Notes under the pieces: generated by a model | Databases searched by the model: none | The model's input: only the letters and a program-made list of their open reading frames with translations | Told to the model about the DNA's origin: nothing | In this document: piece after piece, positions 12,391-24,856 of the stretch | How positions within the stretch are numbered: the stretch's first letter is position 1 | Layout of the letters: the number at the start of each line of letters is the position of its first letter | Made by a program: the position numbers and the translations under genes | NCBI GenBank assembly: GCA_016647705.1 | Contig: CM028326.1 | Span: 18,477,901-18,541,900, forward strand | From: Eucommia ulmoides | Lineage: Eukaryota; Streptophyta; Magnoliopsida; Garryales; Eucommiaceae | DNA: 64,000 bases | Reading direction: 5' to 3'

Positions 12391-13165
12391 AATTATGTCT
12401 ACAGACAACACCTCCATAGCCATACCTAATAACCATGAACTCACACATCCTCTTGTAGCCATCAACATGTACAACACAGTATAACTGACACCAACGAATT
12501 ACATCTCCTAGAAATTCCAAATTGAATCCACACTCTTTGGCTATGATTTACTCAAGTTTGTAGATGGAATCTACCCATCCCCAAAACCATATCTCCAAGA
12601 CCAAACCACACCCAACCTCGAATACAACACGTGGTCCCATCAAGATCGCCTCATTCTTAGTACCCTGGCTGGCACCCTCAGCCCACCCCTCATCCCACTC
12701 ATCACTCAATATTGTACCTCCCGAGAAGCCTAGATTGTCTTACATAATACATATGCTCGCCCATCCCATGGTCATATCAAATAGCTCAAAGATCAATTGA
12801 AAATGATCACCAAGGGGTCGGACTCAATCACCACCTACATGCAATCCATCAAATCCAAAACCGATGAACTGGTGGCCCTTAGTAAACCCCTTGATCACGA
12901 GGACCTCATTAAAAAGATCGTCGATGGCATCAGTAATGAATACAACCCAATGATCGACGCCTTCAATACCAGAGACAACCCCATCTCGTTTGATGAATTG
13001 CACAAGAAATTGATCAACCGTGAGCTCTCCCTCACTGTGACCACCCCCATGCCAACCCCTTTACTGGTGACTATACACATCGCCACCTCCCATCCCTATC
13101 AACTGATGTCCAAAAAATCACAACAACCAAACCCCAAGGTCGCCCACGTCTCAGCATGGTACCCA
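12391..13165 (+). pseudogene. gag: Copia gag (Ale/Retrofit type), broken
   Basis: Capsid protein of the plus-strand copia relic. In changing frames it shows NYISWKFQIESTLFGYDLL, then HQDRLILSTLAGTLSP (about 12630-12680), then TYARPSHGHIKQLKDQLK, then an uninterrupted stretch (12797-13168) with GSDSITTYMQSIKSKTDEL and ISFDELHKKLINRE. These are the blocks of the UBN2-type gag domain found in Ale/Retrofit elements. At least two stops and one frame change separate them. A remnant of the zinc-knuckle region follows near 13185-13240, where only parts of the cysteine pattern remain. Confidence 0.8.
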
Positions 13166-13205
13166 TAACCCACCGTTACCATATCTTGGTCGTTGCAACG
13201 GTGTC

Positions 13206-14756
13206 GTGCTTAGGGCTACACGGTCCCACAATGCCCAATGTTTTGCAATTGCAAGCCATCCTCCTTTAACACCTCAACAGCACACCAATCATCCTTGGCA
13301 ACCCCAGGCTAATGTTGCTATGACCCCCACTACGACGACTCCGGATTGGCTCCTAGATAGCGGAGCATCCTATCCTTTGACTTCCGACTTGGATAACCTC
13401 TCCATACACACTCCATATTTCAAGTTTGATGACATCATGATTGGTGATGGGACTGGCCTTCCCATCACACATATTAGTACTATATCACTCTCCACTTGTT
13501 CTCGTACATTCAATTTGAATAATGTTTTGTGTGTTCCTGCTATAAATAAGAATCTAATCTCAATCTCTGAATTTTGTGGTTCTAACAATACCTCAATTGA
13601 ATTATTTCATGATTATTTTCTTGTGAATGATATTTGCACGAGACAAACGCTTTTGACACGCCGAGCTAAAAATAGTATCTATGAATGGCCTTCCTCTCCC
13701 ACCACAACCAACACCATCCTTGTCTTCTCCAGCGTCAAAGCCCCATCATCAGTTTGGCATCACCGCCTTGGTCATCCATCAGCATTTACTTTCAATAAAA
13801 TTGTTGTGTCTTTTCCTTACAAGTTATCTCCTTCGTCCAAATCGGACCACCATTGTAATGCTTGCAATATCAATAAAAGTCATAAATTGTCTTTCTCTCT
13901 ATCTACTCTCATTTCAACTGCACCACTTGATATTATTTTCTCGGATGTTTCGACCTCCCTGGTTCACTCCGTTGATGACTTCAAATGCTACATTATCTTT
14001 GTAGATCATTACTCCAAATACATATGGCTTTACCCATTAAAACGCAAGTCCGATGTTCATGATATTTTTATCCGATTCAAGACGTTAGTCGAAAACTATT
14101 TTTAACGCATAATTACCACACTCTACTCCGACAATGGTGGCGAATACACCACCTTAAGGTCATTTCTCTCCACCCATGGCATCTCGCTTCTAACTTCTCC
14201 CTCGCATACTCCTGAACACAATGCTACTCTGAACGTCGCCATCGACACATTATCGAAACTGGCCTTGCCCTACTATCTCATGCCGCCATGCCCAACTCGT
14301 ACTGGTCCTATTCCTTTGCCACAGCCACCTATATCATCAATCGCCTACCCACCCCCACCCTCAACTTAGACTCCCCATTCTCCACTCTATTTGGTCCAAA
14401 CCCAATTACTCTGAACTTCAAAATTTTGCATGTTTATGTTATCCCTGGCTACGTCCATACTCCCAACACAAACTCTTTCCTCGCTCAGCTCCATGTGTCT
14501 TTCTGGGCTACTGAACCTCTCAGAGCGCTTATCTTTGTCTAGATCCAATCACCACCCATCTTTACATCTCTCGTTATGTGAAATTTCTCAAATCAGTTTA
14601 CCCACTCGCCTCACATCAAACACATCTCCCATATCCTACCGATACCACCTTCAACACCTAGTGCCCACCCCTGACTCCAATTCCCTCACCCACACCGACT
14701 ACATCTGCCCAACAACTGTCCTCTCGTGCAGTTGTCCTTCTCATAGCGGCACATGA
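13206..14756 (+). pseudogene. pol: Copia protease and integrase region, broken
   Basis: One open stretch of 299 residues (13206-14105) holds the aspartic protease active site LLDSGASYPLT (about 13350), the pre-integrase motif WHHRLGHPS (about 13755) with its CNACN cysteines, and the first part of the integrase core (IFVDHYSKYIWLYPL). A stop follows at 14103. The core resumes with YSDNGGEYTT and SPSHTPEHN, then shifts frame near 14220. The integrase C-terminal part continues to about 14700, with SYWSYSFATATYIINRLPT visible at 14294. Interrupting stops show that it is not functional. Confidence 0.85.
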
Positions 14757-15039
14757 ACATGACTCTGAATTGCATGACGGGGGAACCTACAGGGCCACCA
14801 GCGTTGGAGAGCCCACTAACCTACCCTATCAGCCCCATCAGTCCACAGGGTCGGAATCCCCATAAGCCGACCTGGGCGCTGCACCGCCCACTGACCAACT
14901 CAATAGCACCCTATCCCAATAGCATACCAATGCCCCAATTGCTACCCCAAGAGCTGCAGTGCCCACAGATCTGTGCTGTCACACTGAATTCAACTCAAGG
15001 GACACTACTTCGCCTTTGGAATCTACCAAACTAGCTAAG

Positions 15040-16668
15040 AGAACCATTATGACGCGCTCTCTAAACAACATCCACAAACCCATCCTAAAACTCAACCTCA
15101 CAACTCAAAAAATTGTGAGCAGTGATATCGAGCTCACATGTGTCTCTCAAATCGTCAAGGATGCAAAGTGGCACAAAGCCATGTCTGAAGAATTTGATGC
15201 GCTTGTTCAGAATGGAACCTAGGAACTTGACCCTCCGAACTCAAGCAACAATGTTGTCGGCTGTAAGTAGATAGTCTGCATCAAATACACACCTCAAGGG
15301 ACCATTAATCACTACAAAGCTCGACTTGTGGCCAAGGGCTTTCATCAATGGCCTGGGGTTGACTATCATGAGACATTTAGTCCCGTAGTCAAGACCACAA
15401 CGGTATGACTAGTGCTTAGCATTGTTGTTAGCCGAGGATGGGCACTTCGACAACTGGATGTCAACAATGCATTTCTTCAAGGATCATTCTCTGAAGTAGT
15501 TTACATGACTCAGCCACCTGGCTTTGTTAATCCTGATCACCCAGACCACATTTATAAACTTCACAAAGCTATCTACAGCCTCAAATAGGGCCCTTGGGCA
15601 TGGTACCATGAACGTCAAAACTTCATGATAGCAAGCGGGTTTACCAACTCACATGCCAACTCCTTTCTGTTCACCTTCACACTCCGCAAACACCAAATGT
15701 TCCTCCTAGTCTATGTTGATGACATCATCATAACCGACAACGACAATAATACGGTGGCCAAGTTCATTGCACAATTGTCCGCTCAATTCTATCTCAAGGA
15801 CCTTAGACCACTCACATACTTTTGTGGAGTTGAAGTTATCTAACACACCAATGGTCTACTACTCTCGCAGAAGGTGTACATTGTCGATCTTCTCATCTGC
15901 ACCAAAATAGAGACCGCCAAACCTGTCACTACACTACTTGCTACTGCTCTAATACTAACACTCAACTCCGGCCCACCACTGTCTAATCCAACGAAGTACA
16001 GAAGTGTTGTCGGGAATCTTCAGTACCTCTCGTTGACACGACCAGATGGTGCCTATACAGTCAACAAACACTCTCAGATCATCCACCGTCTAACTGAGGA
16101 CCACTGGAGTGTAGTGAAGTGTCTCATTCACTACCTCTATGGCACACAAGACCATAGAATCATCCTTTACAAGTGCTCTCCCCTCGCACTTTATGCCTTC
16201 TCCGATGCGGACTAAGCAGGAAACAATGATGACTTTACCTTCACTGGAGCATATATCATCTACCTTGTTTGCAATCTGATCTCCTGGTGTTCCAAGAAGC
16301 AAAAGACAGTGGCCCGCTCATCCATTGAAGCGAAATATCGCTCTGTTGCATCTACAGTAACTGAGATACAATGGATCTATTCCATACTCTCAGAACTCGA
16401 TGTGACCCTAGCTCTCCAACCGGTTACTTACTATAACAATGTTGGTGCCACAAGTCTTTGCTCTAATCTAATCTTTCACTCACGCATGAAACATATGGCA
16501 CATGACTATCATTAGATAAAGAAACAGGTTCAGAGTGGGTCATTACGTGTCACTCATATCTCTTCCAATGACCAGCTTGCCGATGCCCTCACCAAGCCAC
16601 TAGCTCGAGCCCATTTTCTTTTACTCAAGGACAAGATTGGACTCTCCTCGCGGATACTCCCTTTGTAA
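15040..16668 (+). pseudogene. pol: Copia reverse transcriptase and RNase H, broken
   Basis: The reverse transcriptase starts near 15150 (WHKAMSEEFDALVQNGT). It continues with [25 protein letters not shown] (about 15450) and the catalytic box LLVYVDDIII (about 15705). The RNase H follows with RSSIEAKYRSVAS (about 16318) and ends in ADALTKPLARAHF (about 16585). In-frame stops occur at the W of GTWEL (15221), in SLKQGPW (about 15587), after GVEVI (15841) and after AFSDAD (16213), among others. Apart from these point lesions the frame is nearly continuous, so the gene decayed slowly by substitution. The stop after SRILPL at 16666-16668 is probably the original end. Confidence 0.88.
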
Positions 16669-19600
16669 TATAGTCAAAAGTTATAGTTTAATGGGCCCAT
16701 CACTAAGGTTAAAAAGATGACAAATCTTTGCATGAATCAATTTATGTAATATTTAGACATAATATGAACCTATCATCTGATCAGTTGCTTCTAAAAATTC
16801 TTATCAACAGCTAGTTTTTTTGTTTGGCTTAAGCTTGTTTTTCTTCTGTCTGAGATCTTCTTTCGAATATCATCTCCAGTATTTTATAGGGACGCTGACC
16901 GAACGATCCTATATTGTGGTTGGAACTAGCGATTAAACCCTTTTATCTTTTCTTGCACCGATTAATCCTTTTGCAATTTCTGTGATGAAAATACCCCTGC
17001 AAGATGCGCCTCACACTAAACAAGATCTTCACCTCCGTGTTTTGCGGATCTAATTTTGGTAAACGATTCGAATGTCCATGCGCACACTCTGTACGATTTT
17101 TATCTCATATTTCCATATGAAAAATAGAAAAATTGCAAAACAATTATGCGTGTTTGATTCTTTTCCGAATGAGTTGTTAATTGCATTTTTTGGAGATATT
17201 TAACTTGATGTAACTAATGTTATATGTAACATTCAAAGGGATAATGGTAAAATTTGTAACATCCATGTTACATTCATGTAAGATCTATTTACACAAATTA
17301 CATAAACATCCAGGGTGTGGGTCAAGATAATGTTACATTTTACGTAAATTTCCCTAAAGTCATCAATAAACACATGCAAAAAAATTTATATAGTGGAATA
17401 CACTAAAACAAAAACCCCCGATTGTGATAGATATAACATTTTTTTTCACTGTCACGGTTGATGGCAGCACGTAACATGTCCTTCATCTATACGACACTTA
17501 CCTTGTTTGAATTCAAACCTTATCATGCTAGAAATATACAATCTTTCTCCTTTGCGTATCTACCGGGTAGTTATACTCGACCACGTGGCAACCCAAAAAT
17601 AAGTTGCACGTCGTTGCTTGTGAAATCCACATACCGTCGCCCCAGTTTGAATGTTTTTCTCTTCAGATGATAGCACTGGATAATGTTCACAATCAGACTA
17701 TCGATACAATGGAAAGATATCATGGCATCTCGATCATTCATCAATGCTTTCATGGTGTTCTAGAATGGGTACGGCGTACGTATAGCATATGTTCATCATG
17801 TAGTCGTAAATCATGGATGAGTGATGAGAACTGTGATGGGTTACATCGATATTTGATCAGTCATGTTGGGGCTTGGCTTGTTGTTTCTACTGATGCTTTG
17901 CTCGTTGACGCTGTTGGAACATCTAGAACATATCTTCCTGAAATAGAACAACAAAAATCAATAGATGCTAAAATATTTCAATTTTCTAAAAATAAAGCAA
18001 ACATGAAAGTAAATCGTTTTTTTACCATCCTCGCTGTCTGACACACTTGTCGGCGTGTCATGTTTGCCATCTACCACGGGTACTGTGTCATCTACATAAT
18101 GTATATAGTCAATGTTACATTCAACGCACAAAATAATAAATATAATATTACTTGTAACATCCATTTTGAAAAAAAATTGAGTATGTGTGTCCATGTGGCA
18201 ATGATTACATCCAGGGTGTGGGTCAAGATAATATTACATGTAACATCTTTTTTTTAAAAACATGAGAATGTCTATGTATGTAGAAATGTTACATGTAACA
18301 TTAGATTAACCCACACCCTGGATATTTATGTTACATGTAACATTTAAACATCAGATAATCAAACATGAGAATGTAAAAAAATATTACATTTGTGCATTGG
18401 TGTTACATTTTCAACATCAGATAATCAAATTTTTGTACAACAAAAATAACTAGAATGTTACATTCCACATCTATACCACAATTTTGAAACATCGACAAAA
18501 AATGAAGTACCACTTAATTGTTTCCCCCACTACGATAGCAGAAACAAACAAAAATCGTGCTTCAAAAACATAAAAAAAAAAAAAAAAAAAATTGACACAC
18601 AAAATCAGTTATTTGACTACACAACGGCGATGTTGCATTCAAATATCCGCCAAAAACTAATCTACACCAATATATGTGCTTTGTGACTGGCGTATTATCA
18701 CCGCAACACATCGATCATGATATAGCACAACAAAATATAAAAATGTGTACAAAAAATCGATCCAAGGCATGTCGACGTACTTGTATGGTGAAGTTACCGG
18801 ACATATACGAACACCGATATATTAATTTCATAGTATCATGTGTAAAATCACAAAATACGACATGCAAAACAGGACTCTATCACACACAACAAAATCTAAA
18901 ACATTATTACTTCTATCCGTTCAATATATGGTTGCATGACATGAACTACAAGTACGAACGCGTTAACTAAGACCTATCGTCTGATTTTTACGCCGAAAAA
19001 ATTGAGATCGTCGTTAAAATTACATCAAGCTTACCTGTGTCGGAAAGGTTTATGGGATCGTCGGCAGTGTTGGGGTTCTTAGTCATTATCTTCCGCCGTG
19101 TAGACACCATTGTGAACTGATTGAGAACAGCAATGAAAGGCAATGGCATTGCAGAACGCTAGGGTTTTTTATCATTGAGGGAATATGGAAGGTTTTCCTT
19201 TCCAGAACAAAGGACTGGTTATGGCTTATGCGACGTGAATACCAAAACACATCATTTCAAAAAACTGTCTTTTCCGTGACAAGTTATCAAATGGCGGTTT
19301 AATATGGGGAGGAATCCTATGTTACGCATTTTAGTATGTGACTTGTACAACATGTAACAAGTGTAAATGTTACATGTAACATTTAGTAACTACATTCATG
19401 TTACATGTAACATTATATTTGTATGAAGAAAAAATTTGTGTAGTTACATTTCGTAGCTACACCAAAATTACATGTAACTATCTATTGAAATGGCGGAATG
19501 TTACATGTAACAAAATCACGTAATATTGAAAAATAGATGTTCAAAATAACATAGCTTGAATCCCTGTAAACATCACATTATTGTCGTATTGAAAAGTAAC

Positions 19601-19792
19601 ATCAATTACTTCATCAAAAAAAATTACAAAAATATGGAACACAACAAAAAATTTATTATTCCACTGTTGAATGTAATATCAATGGCTTCATCTAAAAAAT
19701 ATGTTTTTATTTAAAAAATAGATATATAAAGAATAAAATTCAACTGTCTGCACTTGAATCCAAAAAAATAATCTCATTGATATAACCTTGTC
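16669..19792. other. MULE-flanking, palindrome-rich AT spacer
   Basis: No intact gene was found. From about 17200 the 12-bp perfect palindrome GTTACATGTAAC and one-base variants recur: near 17225, 18235, 18290, 18330, 19368, 19402, 19470 and 19500. A longer unit, CCAGGGTGTGGGT plus the palindrome, occurs at about 17310 and 18210 and inverted at about 18305-18345. ORFs in 17604-18970 do not resemble known proteins, apart from the fragment at 17571-17753. A poly-A run lies near 18570. Confidence 0.6.
17571..17753 (-). pseudogene. Possible fragment of a MULE-associated DUF1985/PMD-like protein
   Basis: The minus-strand reading contains KTFKLGRRYVDFTSNDVQLI followed by FGLPRGRV. The pattern 'F..G.R.V.FT..DV.LI.GLP' recurs in plant transposon-linked domains such as DUF1985 and, more distantly, PMD. 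Only about 60 residues remain open, with stops on both sides. The assignment rests on this one motif. Its position next to a MULE on the same strand fits. Confidence 0.35.
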
Positions 19793-21200
19793 TTACACCA
19801 TCAGGTCCTTGCATGTCTTCCTATTGTGTCTCCCCATTTTTCCACATCTCTCACACTTTCTCTCTTTTATCTCACCCCTTAACGGTATTCTTACTTTCTT
19901 CGGCTAACCCGGTTGCTTCTTTAACAATAGTGGTAATATAATTGCTTTGCTTTCAACCCACATAGGTCGTTCCATTGTCGGTATTGCATATATACCTCTC
20001 GAATACATCTTACGGTAAAAATTAACATTGAAGTATTCTTCTATGTATTCATGTGCCAGCAAGCCACCCTTGTTAATCGCAGCACAATCGTGTATGCAAG
20101 GGAAACCCTTTATTTGTCATTATCTACACAAACATGATCGTCCCAGCATATCAACTAGCACTAATGGAGATAAATGAATCTCGTAAAAACCATCACTAGA
20201 CAAGCTAATGTTCCATGTTCTTCCTTCATTAATCAGTTCGCACAACTTGTTATCCCAGAATGGTGTGATCTCACTATCCATACTCTTTTATTTTTGTCTC
20301 CTATCAGACATCAAGTCCATCCACCATATTTTGATTTTGTCAATCAATAATATTGCAGGCAAGTGACGATATTCACTTACCCAATAATTGAAACATTCCG
20401 CTATATTTGATGTCATTTCACCGTAACGTTTTTCCCGAAAAAAGAAAAAAAAAGCGTTATTGAATTTCATTGCAGAAAGATCGTGCATGAATCGCTGAAC
20501 TTTTTCTCCCCTTTCATACATTATCTGATCATACAGCATTTTGTAGACTTCTGGTGTGTACACATACGCCAACCCGTTTAATTTCTGAATCATTAATTCC
20601 TTGAGTTCGGTGTTTCTCCCAGCCATTGCAGCCCTTAGATTCATCTTTAAATACAAGAGGCAGTATGCATGGTGGCAATGTGAGAATATATTTTGTACTT
20701 CCTCTAATATATCATTGTGCTAATCTGATATAAAAGTGATCACAAGATCCGACGCAACAATCCTTCTGAACTCAGACAAAAACCAATTCCAATTCTCATC
20801 GTTTTCTGCGTCAACAATTGCAAATGCAATAAGAAACATTCCTACAAAACAAATCAATCACAAAAACTCAATCAGTACACATATGTTACATGTAACAATA
20901 TTACATGTAAAATATGTTTACGTGTGCGAATTTCAAGGAAAAAAATGTTGTATTATACACTAAATATAAAATACATTTACACAAGTACCTTGGTTGCCAT
21001 CTTTTGCCGTTGTAGCTAATAAATTCTCTTTATATCGGCCAGTAATAAATGTTCCATCAAGGAACACCATCAATCGACAAAAGTGGAACCCGTAAATACA
21101 TGCTTCGAATGCAACAAACAGACGTCTGAAATGTCTCGTTTCCTCATCATAGTCGAGTGTAACATGGCTTCTGAGGTTCGTCTATCTTCATTTATCAACA
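19793..21200 (-). pseudogene. MULE transposase, Mutator family, 5' truncated
   Basis: It would catalyse cut-and-paste movement of a Mutator-like element. Visible blocks, N to C, are HVTLDYDEETRHFRRLFVAF (about 21165), the first catalytic region VFLDGTFITGRYKENLLA, then AFAIVDAENDENWNWFLSEF and, after a stop, HNDILEEVQ with CHHAYCLLYLKMNL. Next come KRYGEMTSNIAECFNYWVSE (about 20430-20370), a SWIM zinc finger (CLCR, stop, QIKGFPCIHDCAAIN, about 20130-20060) and a C-terminal CX2CX4HX4C knuckle (CERCGKMGRHNRKTC, about 19850). The stop at 19793-19795 looks original. Internal stops include one at 20718-20720 and one replacing the SWIM tryptophan. The N-terminal DNA-binding part is missing; similarity stops close to the NB-LRR junction at about 21240. 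Confidence 0.88.
20842..20988 (-). other. Intron in the MULE transposase
   Basis: On the minus strand the donor is CAAG|GTACTTG and the acceptor TTTTGTAG|GAATG. Removing it joins the family motif across the gap in frame (a glycine codon is split 1+2). It carries two copies of the TTACATGTAA palindrome (about 20885-20910). Confidence 0.75.
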
Positions 21201-21261
21201 TACCACCGTAATTAGTCATATGATGCTGAATAATCCTCAAACACGTTGTTTCAGGTCCTTT

Positions 21262-23440
21262 CTACACCAAGTCAAGCGTTGCGATACGAGATCTCGAGAC
21301 CATATTGCCTCTTGAAACTATCAACAACATCAACAACAAAACTATCAAACACATTATGCTCAATTCCCCTCCAAGATTTAACTTTTGCAACTCACTTATT
21401 TGCCAACCATGACCTTCGCCCACAATGAACATGCTTAGTGCTTGCAAACAAGTTAATTTTCCCATTTCGGGAGGCATACAAATAAGAAAGTTACACCCTC
21501 GGATGTCTAGACAATGAAGATTTCTCAAGAATTTCATACCCATTGGCAACTTACAAAGATTGTAACAGTATCTCAGTTGAAGTGTCTGCAAATTTTGGAG
21601 ACCACAAATGATTTTAGTAAAGTTTCAAGCCTAGTGAATGACACGTCAAGGTACCTAAGATACTTCAATTTTCCAAATGGTATCAATAATTTCTCGATGA
21701 AATGGTCGCTCAAATGCAAAACTCTGAGGTACTTATTCTTTGAGATGTTGGAAGAAGAAATAATTTGGGTGTTAGAGAACTCAGAAAGCAAAATAAATGA
21801 ACAAAGGGATTGAACATTGGGCACAACCACTTATTCATAAACAATTTTGGTATACTTCATATTAAAAGATAAGTGACAGACCTTCTCTGGAAATTTCAAC
21901 ACCTTATCGAGCTCAACAACAGAGGATTCAAACTTCATAGCAGATTGAGCAACATCAAGCATAAGATCGTGCATTTTACAACGTATGTCACCCAAATAGT
22001 ATTCATTAACATCTTGTAGAAACGATCTCCACACTAAATCATGGAAAATCTCATGGCCTATGGCATTCATGTCCTTTTGCCCATTAGTTGGCATGAAACC
22101 ATTTGTCATCCAAAGTTGTATCAACATGTTCTTCTCCATTACATAATCTTTTGGAAATACCGAACAATAGGCAAAACATTGCTTCAAAACTGGGGATAAA
22201 TTGTCGTAGCTTAACCTCACGGCTGGCAAGATAACATTCTCATTGTCTGGTAAATCCCAAATTTCATTTTCTTTCACGGATAACCATTCGTTTACGCTGC
22301 TTTTGAATTTCATTAGCCCACCAAGAGCCTTTACTGCCAAGGGGACCCCCACCACATTTCTTGACTATCGCCTTCCTAATCGTTTCCAATTGCGAGTCTA
22401 TGTTTTCTCTTTCTAACCCAAATGCCCGTTGCCTAAACAAATGCCAAGAATCATCCTCCAACAAACAACCCATATGGTGCACAGGCAGAGTGGCCATAAA
22501 AAGAGCAATCTTTTCAATTCGAGTGGTCATTATAAGCATATTGCCTCTCCCTCCATACCTTAAGGAATCTTTTATTTGGTCCCATTTCTCAAGATACTTG
22601 TTCCAAACATCATCAAGCACAAGCAAATACTTCTTACCACGCAATTTCTCCACGAGGCACCGCTGCAGGGGATCTAATTCTGAGATATTGCACATAGATC
22701 CTTCAATGGACTCTAGGATTGCTCTGGTCAATCTCAGTACATCAAAATCATCGGATACACAAACCCAAATTCTCAATTCAAAATGATTCGCTACCTTTTT
22801 ATCGTTATACACCAATTGGGCAAGTGTAGTTTTTCCCAGCCCCTCATTCCACATATGGAAAAAATGGAGAGACCATCTCGACTATTCGAATCATCATTCA
22901 ACATAGTTTCAATTATCCTCCATTTTTCTTCATCTCGGCCATAAATTTTCGATTCATTCACAATTGAGCTAGTTTATCTTGTCGCCATATAGTCATCTTT
23001 TACCTCTGTGAAACTCTCACTTAAGTGAAACTTAGATATCTCTTTCGCGATTGCGTCTAAGCTTTCCCTTATGCATCTCACTCTACTCCCAATTTGTAAG
23101 CAAAACAAAATTGGATTTCGAAGAGAGAAGAAATCACTTGACACTTTGTGCCTTTTTCCGTATTTATTCTCCACAGGAGAGCTTAAGTCTCCATTGCATC
23201 CAAGACATCTTCAACATCGTAGGCAACATCCTTGAGTTTCTTTAGCCGATTCTGTAGAGGCTCGCTCTTCCTTTATTTTGCCTCCGTGTCTTGAATGATG
23301 GCTTGGATTGTTGTAAACGTGCTCTGGAGATGTTCGAGTTGAGTCTTCAAACCCCAGGCTGAGCGAAACTCTTGATGCACTAGAGAATTGAGGCTATTCA
23401 AGATGGTGGAAACCAAGGAAGAAAGAAGTATGTCAGCCAT
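21262..23440 (-). pseudogene. CC-NB-ARC-LRR resistance gene, broken and 3' truncated
   Basis: Family members sense pathogen effectors and trigger defence. The start codon is at 23440 (MADILLSSLVSTILNSLNSL), followed by an Rx-type coiled coil. NB-ARC motifs follow in order: a P-loop shifted out of frame (GLGKTT at about 22840), LLVLDDVWN (kinase 2, about 22620), IMTTRIEK (RNBS-B), a GLPL region with a frameshift at about 22350, CFAYCSVFPKDY (RNBS-D, about 22170) and CKMHDLMLD (MHD, about 21970). LRR units run from about 21780 (LRVLHLSDHFIEKL, LKYLRYLDVSFTRLETL, LHCLDIRGC). Lesions seen: a stop in AK*RKSE (about 23258), frame changes near 23185, in the P-loop and at GLPL, and a stop at 21831. 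Only about five LRRs remain before homology ends at the MULE junction. No intron is needed. Confidence 0.9.
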
Positions 23441-23746
23441 GGTTGATCACAGCACTGATCGATGATTTTTCTGAAAGAAAATTGAAGCCTGAAGAAGTTC
23501 GAATCAATTATGGACGATGAGAAAGAAGATAGGAAATGTTGAAGTCGGCGGCTTGGGTTTGGCTTCTTCTAAATTGGGTCCACACGGAATTGACTTTACC
23601 ATAGAAATCTACAATTCTTCCACCCATTTTTTTGAATTTGCATCCTTTCCATTTTTCTTTTATTTAAGCAGACTAAAAATTAGAAAGAAAATACTTCAAA
23701 CAAGAGTAATTTTATGTGATGCGAGTAAAATCAGGCTCCCTCCACA
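23441..23746. other. Upstream flank of the NB-LRR pseudogene
   Basis: About 300 bp with no convincing gene. It may include the former promoter of the NB-LRR on the minus strand, but no clear TATA box could be assigned. Confidence 0.4.
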
Positions 23747-24474
23747 TGTCTACCAACTGGACAGATTAGCCACATCATCAGTCCACGTTAGGCTGGTCTG
23801 AACAGCCCGATGAATAGACAGCCCAAACGCCTCTCAATTCGATGAATATGAAGCACTCGAGATCCCCAAGCATTAACATCCCGAATAATCGCCACCTAAG
23901 GACATGTCGATAGACTCAGCCGACCTTCGTCCCAATTCTCTAGGCCGATCTACCTATCATAGAAGGTCGGGCCCATAGGCTTTGCCATCTACAGTAAGGG
24001 GACCAAGGCCCGGGCCCATAGCTCTAATCTGACATGTCAGCCACGCGCTTGACTGCTTAGTGCTAAACCGAGCTTAAGGCCCTAATCATGCGAAAGGCTA
24101 ATTACTTCTCTGCTTATAAATAGAATGCTTCTCTAATACCTTGAAACAAGTGAACAACCCGCTATAAGCTCCCACCCAGGTTAACATAACTATCTTGCTT
24201 TCGACTCTAATTTCCCATCGAGCTCTTACTCTCACGCCGGAGGGGACACGCCGGGGAAAACCCGGCTCGTCCCGTGTGCAGGTGATGCCTCGAAGCTCAG
24301 CCCGGACAGTGGCAAAGACCAGAAGACCCCGGCTCGAACAATAGGTTTGACAGTGCTCGTCCAGCCCGATTGCGATACTCTGACAAGGATTACGGTCATC
24401 TCCATATCAACATTCAATCCCCTGACTAGATGGTGCCCAGACCATACTGCTGGTCGGACTAATTTCCGACAACA
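23747..24474 (+). repeat. LTR-like, GC-rich segment (possible solo LTR)
   Basis: The segment is markedly more GC-rich than its surroundings. It contains a good TATA box (TTATAAATAG at about 24114), then a GCCGGAGGGGACACGCCGGG-like stretch and ends ACTAATTTCCGACAACA. This layout (TATA, then a GC-rich R/U5 part) is common in plant LTRs. Boundaries are uncertain: no matching second copy lies in the window, and no 5-bp flanking duplication could be found for the TG/CA pairs tried. Confidence 0.4.
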
Positions 24475-24720
24475 ACACTATGTTTGAGAGAAATCGATTG
24501 AAATCAAATACTTTGATCGAGAAAAATGGGAGAACAAAGAAGGTGAAGGAGGAAAGAAACGGAAGATCGTTCTCTCTTATTTTGACTTATTCATTAAAAT
24601 AATAAAAAAAAAATAGTACTAATTATTAAGATGATTAAGTATTACCACTGCTCATGGGCGGGGCTGGGCGGGGCTGGATTTCGGCCAAGCTCTACCTAGG
24701 GTATTAAAAAAAAAAAAAAG

Positions 24721-24856
24721 GTTCTTGTTGAGAGGTCCTACAAGTGGGAATCACCACTTTCTAAGGACCATCCCAAGACCAAAAAAAAAAAAAAACCTTG
24801 GATGGTCCTCCCACAAGTGGTGTTTTCCACTTATGGGACCTTTGGAGAAATTTCCC
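24721..24856. repeat. Short fold-back (MITE-like)
   Basis: Left arm about 24734-24778 (GGTCCTACAAGTGGGAATCA onward) and right arm about 24796-24842 are inverted copies with a few mismatches. They are separated by a 15-base poly-A loop. A transcript would form a hairpin of roughly 45 bp. No target duplication was established. Confidence 0.65.

Larger units (their letters stand above)
9170..16668 (+). mobile_element. Ale/Retrofit-like Ty1/copia relic
   Basis: The 5' end is a candidate short LTR (9170-9368) and an initiator-Met-type primer binding site. The leader is split by a solo LTR (10115-12193). A decayed gag-pol then runs from 12391 to 16668 in the copia order gag, protease, integrase, reverse transcriptase, RNase H. 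The gag domain type, the DSGAS protease and the short LTR point to the Ale/Retrofit lineage. No sequence matching the 5' LTR was found after 16668, so the 3' LTR is missing or decayed beyond recognition. Confidence 0.75.

Noticed and set aside
18674..18970. 98-codon plus-strand ORF with several cysteines
   Set aside because: No family resemblance, no paralogue, and it lies in repeat-rich MULE-flanking DNA; probably chance.
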